Part shown: positions 39,342 to 49,598 of the stretch, piece after piece
How the letters are laid out: every line of letters begins with the position of its first letter
Position numbering within the stretch: the stretch's first letter is position 1
Assembly: GCF_026262505.1 (NCBI RefSeq)
Contig: NC_067203.1
Span: forward strand, 26,579,411 to 26,643,410
Reading direction: 5' to 3'
Source of the DNA: Trichomonas vaginalis G3
Taxonomy: Eukaryota; Parabasalia; Trichomonadida; Trichomonadidae
Length of the DNA stretch: 64,000 nucleotides
The notes under the pieces: generated by a model
Told to the model about the DNA's origin: nothing
Database searches by the model: none
Seen by the model: the letters and a program-made list of their open reading frames with translations, nothing else
Made by a program: the position numbers and the translations under genes

Positions 39342-40418
39342 ATGCTACCCCGCAGCATCATTGATGCATACACGCCTTTAATTCATGATGACATTCTTCT
39401 TCAACAGATCCAAACAGGATCTTTAGAAATTCCCAAGCTTAAACAAGCAGATTTGATCAATTTAATTTCGCAAGTGACTGAAATTTTCAAAATGGAACAA
39501 ACATTAATGTATCTAGAAGGTGATTATACAATTGTTGGAGACTTGCATGGTAATCTCCGCGATTTACTTCGGATTCTGGCTTACGCAGGAAATCCATTGT
39601 CATCTGGCTATATATTTCTCGGTGATTACGTCGATCGCGGTGAGTTTTCTATCGAAATTATAACTCTCCTTTTCAGTTTCAAATTGGCTTACCCTACAAA
39701 AGTTTTTCTTTTACGAGGAAATCATGAATTTGCAAGTCTCAACAAAGATTACGGCTTCAAGAAACAATGTTCTAAAGAATATGGCGATTACGTGTATGAT
39801 TGCTTTAATGAAGCATTTGCATACCTTCCTCTGGCTGCAATTTTAAATAAACACTTTTTCTTAGTTCATGGTGGACTAGCTCCTAAACTCGAAAAAGTAG
39901 AACAAATATCACAAATGAAGCGACCAATCTTCTCAATGGATTTAGAAGGAAATGAAGGTAATGTTCTTACAGGTATGATGTGGTCTGATCCTTCAGAAGA
40001 AATATCATACTTCTCAGATAACATTCGTGGTGTTGGTTTTTACTATGGAGACCAAGCCGTTCAAGACTTTCTCGGAAGAAATAATTTGAAAGTAATTATT
40101 CGTGCTCACGAATGTGTTGATGGATTAAGACAAAAGTTCAATGGAAACGTTATAACAGTGTTTTCATCCTCTTGTTATAATAGCATTCTATTGAACACTT
40201 CCGGCATTTTGCAGATTACTAATTCGAACAAAATTAATAGCTATATTTTCAACGCAGTTGAGCAGTGGCATAAAAAGGAAATGAAATGGAAGAGTATTGA
40301 AGTCGACATAACAATTCCACTTTGTCAAAGGGTCATCAAACCAAGATCAACTACGTCAAGACCAAGATGTCGAAAGATTTCATGCCTCGTTAAGAACTAT
40401 AAGCCTTTTATTATATAG
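39342..40418 (+). CDS. PPP-family serine/threonine protein phosphatase (PP1-like, divergent)
   Basis: 358 codons from the ATG at 39342 (MLPRSIIDAYTPLIHDDILL). All metal-binding motifs are present: GDLHGN, GDYVDRGEFS, RGNHEFASLN, VHGGLAP and RAHE. The enzyme therefore should have two metals and dephosphorylate Ser/Thr. Compared with PP1 it is divergent: LRGNHE is followed by FASLN rather than ASIN, and the C-terminus ends in a basic Ser/Arg tail (KPRSTTSRPRCRKISCLVKN). A TTG two codons upstream could extend the frame, but ATG is the normal choice. Trichomonads have large families of such phosphatases. Confidence 0.92.
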   Translation: MLPRSIIDAYTPLIHDDILLQQIQTGSLEIPKLKQADLINLISQVTEIFKMEQTLMYLEGDYTIVGDLHGNLRDLLRILAYAGNPLSSGYIFLGDYVDRGEFSIEIITLLFSFKLAYPTKVFLLRGNHEFASLNKDYGFKKQCSKEYGDYVYDCFNEAFAYLPLAAILNKHFFLVHGGLAPKLEKVEQISQMKRPIFSMDLEGNEGNVLTGMMWSDPSEEISYFSDNIRGVGFYYGDQAVQDFLGRNNLKVIIRAHECVDGLRQKFNGNVITVFSSSCYNSILLNTSGILQITNSNKINSYIFNAVEQWHKKEMKWKSIEVDITIPLCQRVIKPRSTTSRPRCRKISCLVKNYKPFII

Positions 40419-41673
40419 AGGTTTCTTCGAATTATTGTACTTTTCAAAACAATATTTAGGATTTAGTCCTGGATCTAATATTAATGAAAAAGAAATGCTT
40501 GAATATACATTTTACTATCAGATATGCACAGTTCGTCTGAACTTTATTGATTTATATTAGTTGCTTTTAAGGCTGCTTAAACAACATGACTAGTTCTTGG
40601 ATTACACATGAAAACTATGCGGCCTTATTCATTACTTCGATGAGTAACTTTAATTTTTATAATTAATTTTAATATATACATCGATTGTTTGTGATTGTTG
40701 TTATACTAAATAATTTTGTGTGTATTTATATATTCTATTACTTTTCAAATACTTGTTTCTGTTACTGTTGCATTTTATATGTGAAATATTTGATTTTATT
40801 AAAGTAAAAAGTGATGAATATTCAAAATAAGATATTTATACTAAATATATTGAGAATGGCATTTATAATTGATATTAAACTAACTATTCTAAACCATCTC
40901 AATTAGGTAAAGGCTTGGATATCAAGTTTGAACTAATTTAAATATTATTTGAGGACAATTACGATTTGAATCTGAAAATCATCTATTAAAATATAGTATA
41001 ATAGATTCGACATACAAATTTATAAAACAATGAACATTTTTATAATTCATCTCCTACAGTTTGATTTTGGGCTTAAAGGAAATTATATTTGATATTAATG
41101 AATCTGGAATATTTAGTGTATTATAGATAGCTATTTTTTGAGAAAAAAATAAGATTAATTAAAATTCAAAATTGTTCATAGTTTCATATTATTAAAACAA
41201 TATCTAAGTAGGTCGAATTTTTTAAGGAACTTTCAATTGATAAATGGTAGCACAACTCAAAATAAAATAAATTGAATGGGTCGACCATTTATTTTCTCTC
41301 AAAACGAAACGCTGATATGAAAAGTCAATACAAATTATTGAAAAGAAAATAAACTTTTATTTTAAGCAATTTAAATGCGCATGATAATATCAAACAATAT
41401 TTTTTGCTCAACTGGAAAAAAATAAAAGTCAAATTCGATAGAAATATTCTCCATTACTAATTACTGTTGATATGGAATAAACACTCTTCTTAATTTTGTT
41501 AGAAGTAATCAAAATTTGGGTAGTAGTATTCAATTTCAATATTTAGAAAATAAAACACATTTAAATGGATGCATATTATATTTAGCTCACACACAATTCA
41601 AATGTAAATATTCTTTTTTAAATTTTCTATACTTTGTTTCAAAATTCATTTTACTTCGGTTTAAAAAGTATAA
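40419..41673. other. Intergenic, ~1.25 kb
   Basis: Long AT-rich gap. No frame above noise, no RNA gene and no clear repeat. Confidence 0.5.
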
Positions 41674-42627
41674 GTGAACGAGAAAGAAGCTGAATTCTTT
41701 GCAAAAGAAGGAATTGAGTTTACCAGAGTAATTGCAAATGGTGGATTCGGCGTCTTATACCTCGTTTTTTCAAGCCAATACCAGAGCTATTTTGCATTGA
41801 AGAAGATTCCTCAGAAGAAGTTCAACCAAGCCGAGATAGATTGCCTTAAAAGTCTTGATCAATGCAACATAGTTAATTTATACAAATATTACTTCTTCGA
41901 AGACTATGTATACATGTTAATGGAATATTGTCCTAATGATCTCTTCAATTTATTGAAAGGAAATACTAATGTTACAGAGGATCAAATGCTCAGATATATG
42001 CATGATATATTAATTGCTATTAAAGCTTGCCATGATCGCAATATCGCTCATAATGATATTAAACCATCCAATTTCTTGTTAGATAAATATGGTCGTATCA
42101 AAATGTGCGATTTTGGTCTCTCAAGAATGTACGATGAACACTGCATGAGTTCCTGCTATCGTGGAACAATGCTTTTCATGGCACCAGAACTTTTCAAGAA
42201 GTCACCATATAATCCATTAAAGGCCGATATTTGGTCAATCGGCATTACATTCTTCTATATAGCTACTAGATCATTCCCATTTTTTGCTGCTGATAAGCAG
42301 GTCTATATTAAATCCTTGAATTCGGGTATTTATCCACAGTTCATTGTACAGAATCCACAGTTAAGAGTCCTTATTCAGTCTTGTTTGCAAGTTAACCCAG
42401 AAGCGAGACCAACGATCGATGAACTCCTCCAAATGCCATATTTCGATTCTTATAATTCTTCGGCTTTCAGAATGAAAGAAGGAATCAGATTGGCATGCAG
42501 CCAGAATGCTCTTAATATGGCACCGTCCTATCAAAGATTAACTAAGTTATCTTCTGGACGTTGCTCATTAGTTCCAATCAGGAAACCAAATATGCGTAAT
42601 ATTGTTAATAAGAAAGCCACAATTTAA
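41674..42627 (+). CDS. Protein kinase (CAMK/NEK-like) lacking an ATG start
   Basis: A complete kinase domain: Gly-rich NGGFGVLY (22-29), FALKK with Lys43, AHNDIKPSN with catalytic Asp128, DFG with Asp146, APE in MAPEL, and DIWSIGITFF. The HRD Arg is replaced by Asn (HND), as in some RD-less kinases. The only possible start upstream of the domain is GTG at 41674, preceded directly by TAA. The paralogue at 43724 has ATG in the same place. Either the start was mutated and the gene is silent, or a non-AUG start is used. The rest of the frame is intact, with a basic C-tail (RKPNMRNIVNKKAT). Substrates are unknown. Confidence 0.85.
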   Translation: MNEKEAEFFAKEGIEFTRVIANGGFGVLYLVFSSQYQSYFALKKIPQKKFNQAEIDCLKSLDQCNIVNLYKYYFFEDYVYMLMEYCPNDLFNLLKGNTNVTEDQMLRYMHDILIAIKACHDRNIAHNDIKPSNFLLDKYGRIKMCDFGLSRMYDEHCMSSCYRGTMLFMAPELFKKSPYNPLKADIWSIGITFFYIATRSFPFFAADKQVYIKSLNSGIYPQFIVQNPQLRVLIQSCLQVNPEARPTIDELLQMPYFDSYNSSAFRMKEGIRLACSQNALNMAPSYQRLTKLSSGRCSLVPIRKPNMRNIVNKKATI

Positions 42628-43723
42628 TAAAGCTTGTATGTAATTTTTTCGGAAAAAATTAATTTTTCTTTAAATTCATATTTGCATGAAATGATATACT
42701 CCATTGTTTAAGTATTCTCTTGAGAAATATCACTAATTGAGAGTGATTACTTTTACTTAACTTTTTTATATGATTTCCTTTTAATTAATTCTCTATTGCA
42801 TAACATATAAGGCAGTTGCTTCACAGACCGAGGTTTTAGAGGCATAAAATGGCGCAATTTTGTTTTATTATTGAATTTTTTTAAAAAACAATCATAGTAT
42901 CTTGCGATAGCATAACATCCAACGAAATATCGATCTCCTATACTCAAATAATTTGATTCATGATATTCCAATTAATTTCAATCAATCTTAAAACTTTATT
43001 TATATTTAGTGCATGATTATATGATAGATAATAGAAAACATTGCGATATCAAGATTATTTTAATCGAATTTTGAAAAAATTACTTTTTGTTGTTTGTAAT
43101 TTTGGAGCTCATACAATTTTGAATTGATTGTTAGCGTTATCTCAATTTTGGTAAGTATTCAAATTAAGTCCTCATTAAAACGTGTATTTTTAAATTAACA
43201 TATAGAACAAGAATAATAGATTGTAAAATTTCAGATATAATTTTGAATGATTAATATCAATTATTATTGTATTCATATTTTCCATTCGATTGGTTAATTT
43301 TTTGTGTTGAAAACTCATTCAATTATTTTGGGTTCGCATACAAAGTCATATATTTTCTGAGTAACCGATACATTTTTCAATTTTTAAATATTTCATATAA
43401 GTTCATAATCATAGATAGACCACATTAATTATTATTTTTATAAAATAAAATTTTCACTCTTTATCCTTTCTCTTTCCTTTTAATTTTTCGATGTTCTCCA
43501 TATCATTATTGCCTGAATTAAAAATAGATATTAACTTAAAAATTCTTGACCGTATCAAAGCAACAGCAATTCCAAATTGAATACGTTTTGATTTTTTTTC
43601 ATCAATATTATCAAACTAATGTTATCAATAAATAATTTTGATTTTAAATTGTAACATTTTTCTTTACTACGATCTCAAAAAAATAAAACATTGAGATCTC
43701 TTTGAATTTCTCCAGAAATTCTT
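42628..43723. other. Intergenic, ~1.1 kb, between the two kinase paralogues
   Basis: AT-rich. A minus-strand frame at 42753-42971 reads RYFVGCYAIARYYDCFLKK and looks protein-like, but it is short and isolated. No other feature. Confidence 0.45.
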
Positions 43724-44668
43724 ATGGATACTTTAGAGCTTGAGTTTCTTAAAAATAACAATATGACATTTCAAAGCGTCATAGCTAAGGGAGGTTTTGG
43801 GACAATCTACCTGGTATTTTCACTTCAATATCAACAATTTTTTGCATTAAAGAAAATTCCCGAGAACAGATTCAACAAAGCAGAAGTAGACTGCTTGATG
43901 GAAATTGACCACCCTAACATTATCTCACTGTACAAATATTACAAATTCCAAGAATATATTTACCTTCTTATGGAGTATTGCCCTTATGATCTCGAGACTC
44001 TTCTTAAGAAGGAATCCGAAATTTGCGAGGATCAGCTTAAAAGGTATTGTTACGGAATTCTCCAAGGTATTAAGGCTTGCCATGATCGAAACATTTCTCA
44101 TTCAGACATCAAACCAAGTAACTTTTTAATTGATAAGTACGGAAGAATTAAAGTCTGTGACTTTGGTCTGTCAGTAATGCACTTTAATTGCGCTGATTGT
44201 CATTCATTCCGCGGTACTATCTATTTTATGGCTCCAGAAATTCTATGCAAGAAAGGATATGACTCAATAAAAGCTGATATCTGGTCACTCGGCATTACAT
44301 TCTTCTACATGGCAACTCAAACCTTCCCATTTAATGGCGATGATCGAAAAGACATCATAAAGGAGGTTACTACTGGTATGTACCCCATTTCCAAGGTCGA
44401 GTCAGCAGCACTTAGACAGGTTATCACAAGCTGCCTACAAATTGATCCACTTGCTAGACCAACAGTGGATGATTTACTGAATATGCCATTTTTCGAATCA
44501 ATTAAAAGAAATCGTCCTCATCGCGGAAACATTTCGATGGCTCATTCACTCAACCAATTGAATTACAAGCCATTAATATATGGATGCACTTCCAGATTAG
44601 ATAGAGCTTCGTTAAACCCAATGCATATATTAATAACTAAGCCAAGAGTTAGCGATAAGAAACAATAA
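43724..44668 (+). CDS. Protein kinase, paralogue of the upstream kinase
   Basis: 314 codons (MDTLELEFLKNNNMTFQSVI). Same build as the neighbour at 41674: KGGFGTIY, FALKK, SHSDIKPSN with Asp128 at the same residue number, DFG, APE and DIWSLGITFF. HRD is again altered, here to HSD. Residue spacing is almost identical, so the pair arose by tandem duplication with about 1.1 kb between copies. The C-tail (MHILITKPRVSDKKQ) differs from the neighbour. Soluble, no extra domain. Trichomonads have hundreds of CAMK/NEK-like kinases, and no substrate can be inferred. Confidence 0.92.
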   Translation: MDTLELEFLKNNNMTFQSVIAKGGFGTIYLVFSLQYQQFFALKKIPENRFNKAEVDCLMEIDHPNIISLYKYYKFQEYIYLLMEYCPYDLETLLKKESEICEDQLKRYCYGILQGIKACHDRNISHSDIKPSNFLIDKYGRIKVCDFGLSVMHFNCADCHSFRGTIYFMAPEILCKKGYDSIKADIWSLGITFFYMATQTFPFNGDDRKDIIKEVTTGMYPISKVESAALRQVITSCLQIDPLARPTVDDLLNMPFFESIKRNRPHRGNISMAHSLNQLNYKPLIYGCTSRLDRASLNPMHILITKPRVSDKKQ

Positions 44669-44978
44669 TTTTATTCATTGTTTATTTTTTGTTGTTTTGT
44701 TTATCTGTTATATTTGATATAAAAATAAAGTCGATATTCTCTTAATCTTTCCTTTTACACCGAAATAATTTCAATCGTTTTTTTTTATTGCTTTCCACTT
44801 CCTGATGCTCATAGTTAAGGGACATCTCAATAACGCTACTAATTCAAATTTTAGCATTTAGTTAACAATTGCACATGTTTGACGTTCATTTCTGTAGATT
44901 GAATTAAAAATACAGTTTATTTGATTAAAAACTACATGATAAAAATCTTTATTATATATACAAGCATTCAATTTCCAA
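44669..44978. other. Intergenic between convergent genes
   Basis: 310 AT-rich bases downstream of the kinase and of the LRR gene. Nothing supported. Confidence 0.5.
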
Positions 44979-46235
44979 TTATGCGTTTCGGATTTTCATT
45001 TTTCGTGTTGAACGATCTTTTTTATGTTGAAGAACATAATACTTTGCATCATGTGGTGTTGTTATTTCATTTCTGTGCTTTCTATAAAACTTTTCATAAA
45101 GCTCTTCTGTTTGCAGTTCCCTGCTTTCTGTGTCGGAATCATCTGATGAAATTGGCGAAAAGTTCAAGCGCGGAGGTGGGACATGCTTCTTTTTACTATT
45201 TTCGTTATTTGTCATAATTAATGTTAAAGAATCGTCAGAATTCAAACAATTTTTCGATTGATCGGATTCATGATTTGAATTTTCTTTGAAAGCTAGTGTT
45301 TCAAGAGGAAGGTTCTCATAATAAGGTATAGAAAGAGATAATTCATTGTCAAATCCAGAGTTATGATCACTTTCTTTAGATTTTAACTCTAAATGATCAA
45401 TTTTTTGCTTATTTTGCTTCTTCTCTAAATTGGTATTGTCAAGATTAAATAACTCGAGCAAACTGTTCTTAGATTTAGGAGAAAAATTCTTTGCTTCTGG
45501 ATAATTTATAAAACTACTTAGTTTCAACTGTGGTGCATCATAAATATGAGAACGAGAACGAGAAGTTCTCGATGCTTTTGGTGAATTTTTATTTTGAATC
45601 TCTAAGAAAGGGCTTTTCTCTTCATTATTTGAATTAAATTCGAGAACGGGTGATTTTTTGATTTCAATCTTTTGGATGTCATCATTTTTATGATCTGATG
45701 GTGAACTTTTCCCGTTTGATGATTTTGAACTTCTTGAAAAATGATCCAATTGTGAAATGTCAATTTTCTTCTCCAAAAGAGAATTCGAATCAGCAAGTAT
45801 AATAGGATTTAATGATCGTATCATCCATTCATTAAGGAGATCTTTTAAGACTAAAGGACGAAGTTTTTTTCCTCACGATCTTTCCTCAAAAGATATTGGA
45901 TTATGGTTAATCATCTTTAGGTTATCACCAAAAACGATAAATGACATCAATCCAAGGTACTTTTCGGAAGAAATAGGATTTTTAGATAATGATAAAACGG
46001 ATAGAGATGGTTGAGGAGCTGCATGCTTGAAAGTACTAATATTATTTGAATCAAGAAATAGTTTCTTAAGTCCGTTTATTGTTTTCAGACCTTTAAACGA
46101 AGAAATATTATTATGTTGGAGCAAAATTGAAGAGCAATCAATTAAATGCTGATGCGATGGAATTTTGGAGAGGTTTTGTCCACGATAATCAACTTCCGAA
46201 CATTCACTTTGTTGATGTCTCTTGTGAGAATTCAT
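44979..46235 (-). pseudogene. Leucine-rich-repeat protein gene interrupted by one in-frame TGA
   Basis: From the ATG at 46235 the frame reads MNSHKRHQQSECSEVDYRG, then LRR units (SSILLQHNNISSFKGLKTI, KKLFLDSNNISTFKH, SVLSLSKNPISS) and an LRR cap (FIVFGDNLKMINHNPISFEE). A TGA at 45875-45873 stops it. The same frame continues directly with GKKLRPLVLKDLLNEWMIRS and 280 more codons of a Ser/Lys/Asp-rich, disordered tail ending RSTRKMKIRNA. Only this one stop separates the two halves, and the sixteen codons after it look like normal LRR-cap sequence. Options: a recent nonsense mutation, a sequencing error or programmed readthrough. Bacterial BspA-type LRRs are not matched; it is SDS22-like. Confidence 0.75.
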
Positions 46236-46875
46236 TTCAACCAATTGAAATTTCAGAATCTGACTTTTTTTTATCAAAACTTATCCAAAATTGACTCGGA
46301 AGTTTTACCGTACTTTTATTCCAAAGTTGAAAATTTTATTTCAGGATATTATTTTAAGGATTCAAAGAACAAATCATCTTATCACTTTTTGAGAACTGTT
46401 CAAATTTATTCGAATCAATAAAAATAAAAATAAATAACGTTTTGCGCCAATTTCGGCAAATGTAAATACATCGAATGGATTTATTTGGCCATAAATACAT
46501 ATTTGTTTGCCAAAAAAGTTGATATCAATAGATATCCTTTTATTCTTTCCTTGTTGGTAATCTAACTTAGCTCCAATACACTCATATACCTGAATCAACA
46601 AATGAGAATACTAGCTACGCGCTCCAAAAGCATTAAACCGTCCAATCAATTCATGTTTTCTCCAACAAAATACTCACATTGATGTATTATTACCTTAGAC
46701 AATTTGGTTATTTCAATCAGAATGAATTCAAAGTGAATAATTTAAGAACCAACGCTTTTTAAATGAAATATTTAAAAAAACAATTATTTCCTGGAGAGAG
46801 TATAATATTGTTATTTTATTGAACAAAAGAAGTAGTATTTCAATGTTTAAATTTGATCTATAATTATTTTAAAAG
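46236..46875. other. Intergenic with a protein-like minus-strand frame
   Basis: About 640 bases. A frame at 46374-46601 reads YECIGAKLDYQQGKNKRIS and FFGKQICIYGQINPFDVFTF, protein-like but without an ATG. It may be a remnant of a repeat-family gene. Nothing else seen. Confidence 0.35.
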
Positions 46876-47796
46876 TTACAAATTCGATTCAGCTGATGAT
46901 GCAAAGCATGAACGAGCAATTGCTAGTATAGATCCTAAATCATGAATATCTGATGTGATATACTTTCTCAAAAATGAATCAGAGATGATCATCAGATAAA
47001 GTACAGCACTTTGAGCAAATAACATATAGCATGCATCATGAAATGGTTCCTTTTTAACGTGATTCATTTTATGAGCTATATCTCTAAAAATGGAACTTAA
47101 GAAAATTAAAGGAAAAACGAGAACACTTAAATTACGTTCTAGTCTAAATGCTGCTATAGGGATGCATCCACCGATAATTTTGGCTCCTCCTTTCCAAATA
47201 AAAACACTAAATGCTGCAAGACATATTATTAAGCTGCTTTCATCGTATAAATTTGCCATATAAACACATGCAAATCCAAATCCCATTCCAAATAAGCAGT
47301 CAGTAAGATAATGATTTGCAATAACTAAACGGTCAAATATGACAGCAATCATTAGTATAGTTTTGATTGGAGTAAAACTAGCGATAATTGAAGCTGCCAT
47401 AACATGTCTACTTGGAAATGAAGAAGTTGTTGCACAGTCAGGAGAGTAAACACCTGCAAAACTCCCAGGTCGTCTTCTGATGAATGTGTTTTTGCCTAAG
47501 CTTGATAATAAAGCATATAGTACTGCTGATTTTGCAAAATGCCTCGCTTCCAAAGTTTTTCCAAGACCTAATAGAATGAGCGGCATGTATGACATAAGCT
47601 TTGATGAAGCAATGGCTGAAAATTTCTTATTAAAGAAGTCATATGTTTTTTGGATGAAAAATAATTTTTGCAAGATTATAATAAGAGGAAGTTCAATCTC
47701 GTTTAATATTTGCCAGAATCTACTTTCATGATATATAACGTTCTTTTGAAGGTCAGGATTTCTATTGGCAGGGAGCTCTGCTTCCTTTTTATTCAT
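46876..47796 (-). CDS. PAP2-superfamily membrane phosphatase
   Basis: 306 codons from the ATG at 47796 (MNKKEAELPANRNPDLQKNV). The three PAP2 signatures are present in modified form: K-x-R-RRP in GKNTFIRRRPGSF, SFPSRH (usual PSGH) and RLVIANHYLTDCLFG (usual SRxxxxxHxxxD). Five to six hydrophobic segments follow the usual PAP2 topology, so it should be an integral membrane enzyme removing phosphate from lipids such as phosphatidate or dolichyl or prenyl diphosphate. The C-terminal half has extra membrane segments. The ATG is only about 20 bases from the second Polinton, so the promoter may have been altered by that insertion. Confidence 0.88.
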   Translation of the reverse strand: MNKKEAELPANRNPDLQKNVIYHESRFWQILNEIELPLIIILQKLFFIQKTYDFFNKKFSAIASSKLMSYMPLILLGLGKTLEARHFAKSAVLYALLSSLGKNTFIRRRPGSFAGVYSPDCATTSSFPSRHVMAASIIASFTPIKTILMIAVIFDRLVIANHYLTDCLFGMGFGFACVYMANLYDESSLIICLAAFSVFIWKGGAKIIGGCIPIAAFRLERNLSVLVFPLIFLSSIFRDIAHKMNHVKKEPFHDACYMLFAQSAVLYLMIISDSFLRKYITSDIHDLGSILAIARSCFASSAESNL

Positions 47797-47814
47797 CGTC
47801 AAAATTTACTTCAG

Positions 47815-48072
47815 TAGTATATAATACGGGTTTTGTGACTTTTTTTGTAAACGTAAGAATTCATACAATATCGAGTGATTTTGTATCATTTTTTTTAACA
47901 TATGAAGTAAAAAATGTATGATTCTTACGGTTTTTATTCTTACGTTTTTGAATAAATCGTGATTTAAAAAATTTTCAAAATTGTAAGACATTTACACTAA
48001 ACCCATACATAATGAAATAAAAAAAATAAAAAAAATAAAAAAATAAACTTTAAAAATTCATGTCTTACATTT
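47815..48072. repeat. Presumed left terminal region of the Polinton
   Basis: Non-coding DNA with recurring TTCTTACG/CGTAAGAAT words in both orientations and A/T runs, located between the PAP2 start and the first element gene. It has the position and character of a terminal repeat, but the matching right copy is outside the window. Confidence 0.45.
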
Positions 48073-48585
48073 TTGAATAATTTATTTTTTTTAATTTGTA
48101 TGAAAATGAGTGGATCAAGATTCGTAACCGTCAATCAATTAATGGATGCTCTTTCACCAATTCTTGAAAATGTTAAACAAGTAGATGTTTATTTCGATGA
48201 TTATGTAGAAAGTTTATATTATAAAGGTAAGTTTAATATTAAACCTATTGCTTTTGCATTTGATAATAAATTAATTGAAAATGCAAAAATTTGGGAATTA
48301 ATTCCAGATATTGAATATATAACAAATATTAATGATAAATGGTTTAAACAAATTCCAACCACAAAAGTTCTTTGTAAATTAATGATCAAAACTGAGGAAA
48401 AAGAATTTAACGGGTTTAAATATCATCCAAATAAAGTTTCAGAACTAGAAAATGAAAAACTTCAGAAAAAATTAAACGATAGACTTTCAAATGATCGTAT
48501 TGAAAAAATAAATAAACTAGCAGAAGTTGCATTTAATAATGAAATATTTGATGAATATAACCTTGAACTCAGTGATGGACTTTAA
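48073..48585 (+). CDS. Uncharacterised Polinton protein
   Basis: About 160-170 codons, with MSGSRFVTVNQLMDALSPIL near the start and a charged C-terminus (EKLQKKLNDRLSNDRIEKIN). Mixed alpha/beta, soluble, no recognised motif. It is the first gene inside the left end and is convergent with the gene at 48612-48992. A GC-rich hairpin lies in the 26-bp gap between their stops. Confidence 0.6.
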   Translation: MNNLFFLICMKMSGSRFVTVNQLMDALSPILENVKQVDVYFDDYVESLYYKGKFNIKPIAFAFDNKLIENAKIWELIPDIEYITNINDKWFKQIPTTKVLCKLMIKTEEKEFNGFKYHPNKVSELENEKLQKKLNDRLSNDRIEKINKLAEVAFNNEIFDEYNLELSDGL

Positions 48586-48591
48586 GTCCTG

Positions 48592-48604
48592 GGCACTTTG
48601 TGCC
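48592..48604. terminator. GC-rich hairpin between convergent element genes
   Basis: GGCAC-TTT-GTGCC, a 5-bp perfect stem with a 3-base loop, in the 26-bp gap between two stop codons. GGACTTTAAGTCC directly upstream is a second palindrome. It could act as a shared 3' end signal. The same stem with loop TTC occurs in the terminal repeats of the other element. Confidence 0.45.
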
Positions 48605-48611
48605 TTGAGCT

Positions 48612-48992
48612 TTAAGGACACGGGCTCAACGAGTCATGATTTATGAAATCAATAATTTGATTTATTCGCTCTTCAATAATTTCTATTCTTTTTGTTAAAT
48701 CATCAATTTTCATTAATGAGGTGATTCTTGATTGAGGAATAGATTTCAAACTAACCACTCCTTTTATTTTTGAAATTTTGAATCCATCAACTTTAAACAT
48801 TTTATTCAATTTACACGTTGTCAATTCTTCAAATAATTTTTTATTATTAGCATAATAGTCATTAAATTCATCAACAGATGAAAAAATTTTTATTTCAGTA
48901 ATTGGTTTAACAACGTTTATTTTTTGTTGAACATTTTCACTTTCATTTATTTCTTCCTCCTCTGTTTCATTTATTTTTAAAATTGGTTTCAT
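48612..48992 (-). CDS. Uncharacterised Polinton protein, acidic N-terminus and coiled coil
   Basis: 126 codons: MKPILKINETEEEEINESEN, a central KMFKVDGFKISKIKGVVSLK stretch, and a helical end with DLTKRIEIIEERINQIIDFI resembling a short coiled coil. No homologue recognised. Confidence 0.6.
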   Translation of the reverse strand: MKPILKINETEEEEINESENVQQKINVVKPITEIKIFSSVDEFNDYYANNKKLFEELTTCKLNKMFKVDGFKISKIKGVVSLKSIPQSRITSLMKIDDLTKRIEIIEERINQIIDFINHDSLSPCP

Positions 48993-49056
48993 TTATCATT
49001 AAATAAAAATTAGAATATAAGTGATGAAATATATTTTATAATTTATTAAATCAGAA

Positions 49057-49293
49057 ATGGCGGCAGGATTCTTTAAAAAATTATGGGATGGAATTAAGAA
49101 AGCTGCAGGTTGGGTTTATAAAAAGGTTATTAAACCTGTTGCAAACTTTTTGGCACCAGTAGCGAAAACGGCAGGAACTATCATAGGTGGAGTATTAGGT
49201 ACTAAAGCAGGTAATCCGGCGATGGGAGCACAAGCAGGTAACGCAATTGGTGGAATTGCTGAAGGAATACTTAATAAAATAGGGGGTAGATAG
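49057..49293 (+). CDS. Small amphipathic/glycine-rich capsid-associated protein (pVI/pX-like)
   Basis: 78 codons. The N-terminal MAAGFFKKLWDGIKKAAGWV is an amphipathic basic helix, followed by a Gly/Ala-rich hydrophobic part (AGTIIGGVLGTKAGNPAMGA). This resembles membrane-active minor proteins of Polintons and adenoviruses. The next gene, on the opposite strand, starts with almost the same peptide. Membrane disruption is inferred from composition. Confidence 0.6.
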   Translation: MAAGFFKKLWDGIKKAAGWVYKKVIKPVANFLAPVAKTAGTIIGGVLGTKAGNPAMGAQAGNAIGGIAEGILNKIGGR

Positions 49294-49313
49294 TGGAAAA
49301 ATAAATATTATTT

Positions 49314-49529
49314 TTATCTTAGTATCGGTTGAAGTCTTTGATAAACTTTTTCTCCTTTATTTAATATTTCTCTTATTGGGGCGGCTTTTGGTGTTATTGA
49401 TTCAGCAACGTCACTAATTGCTTCTTTATTCTTAAATATCCAATTTGCTCCTTTCTTCAATGTTTCCCAAACTTTACTCGCTCCTCTTTTTACTTTATCC
49501 CACAGTTTCTTAAATATACCTGCAGCCAT
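49314..49529 (-). CDS. Second small amphipathic protein, paralogue on the opposite strand
   Basis: 71 codons: MAAGIFKKLWDKVKRGASKV, then WETLKKGANWIFKNKEAI and a polar tail. The first 11 residues match the protein at 49057 except for F/I, yet the genes are convergent with only 20 bp between stops. They form an inverted duplicate pair with diverged C-termini. Confidence 0.6.
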   Translation of the reverse strand: MAAGIFKKLWDKVKRGASKVWETLKKGANWIFKNKEAISDVAESITPKAAPIREILNKGEKVYQRLQPILR

Positions 49530-49598
49530 AGTTGATTATTTCATTAAAATTAAAAATTCATTTTCATCTTTTAATTTTGATTTTTTATTTATTAATAA

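Noticed and set aside
42753-42971. 72-codon minus-strand frame (RYFVGCYAIARYYDCFLKK)
   Set aside because: Short and isolated, with no family recognised and no promoter signal; could be chance or a gene remnant.
46374-46601. Minus-strand frame with protein-like sequence (FFGKQICIYGQINPFDVFTF)
   Set aside because: No ATG, short, and no homologue recognised, so not listed as a gene.
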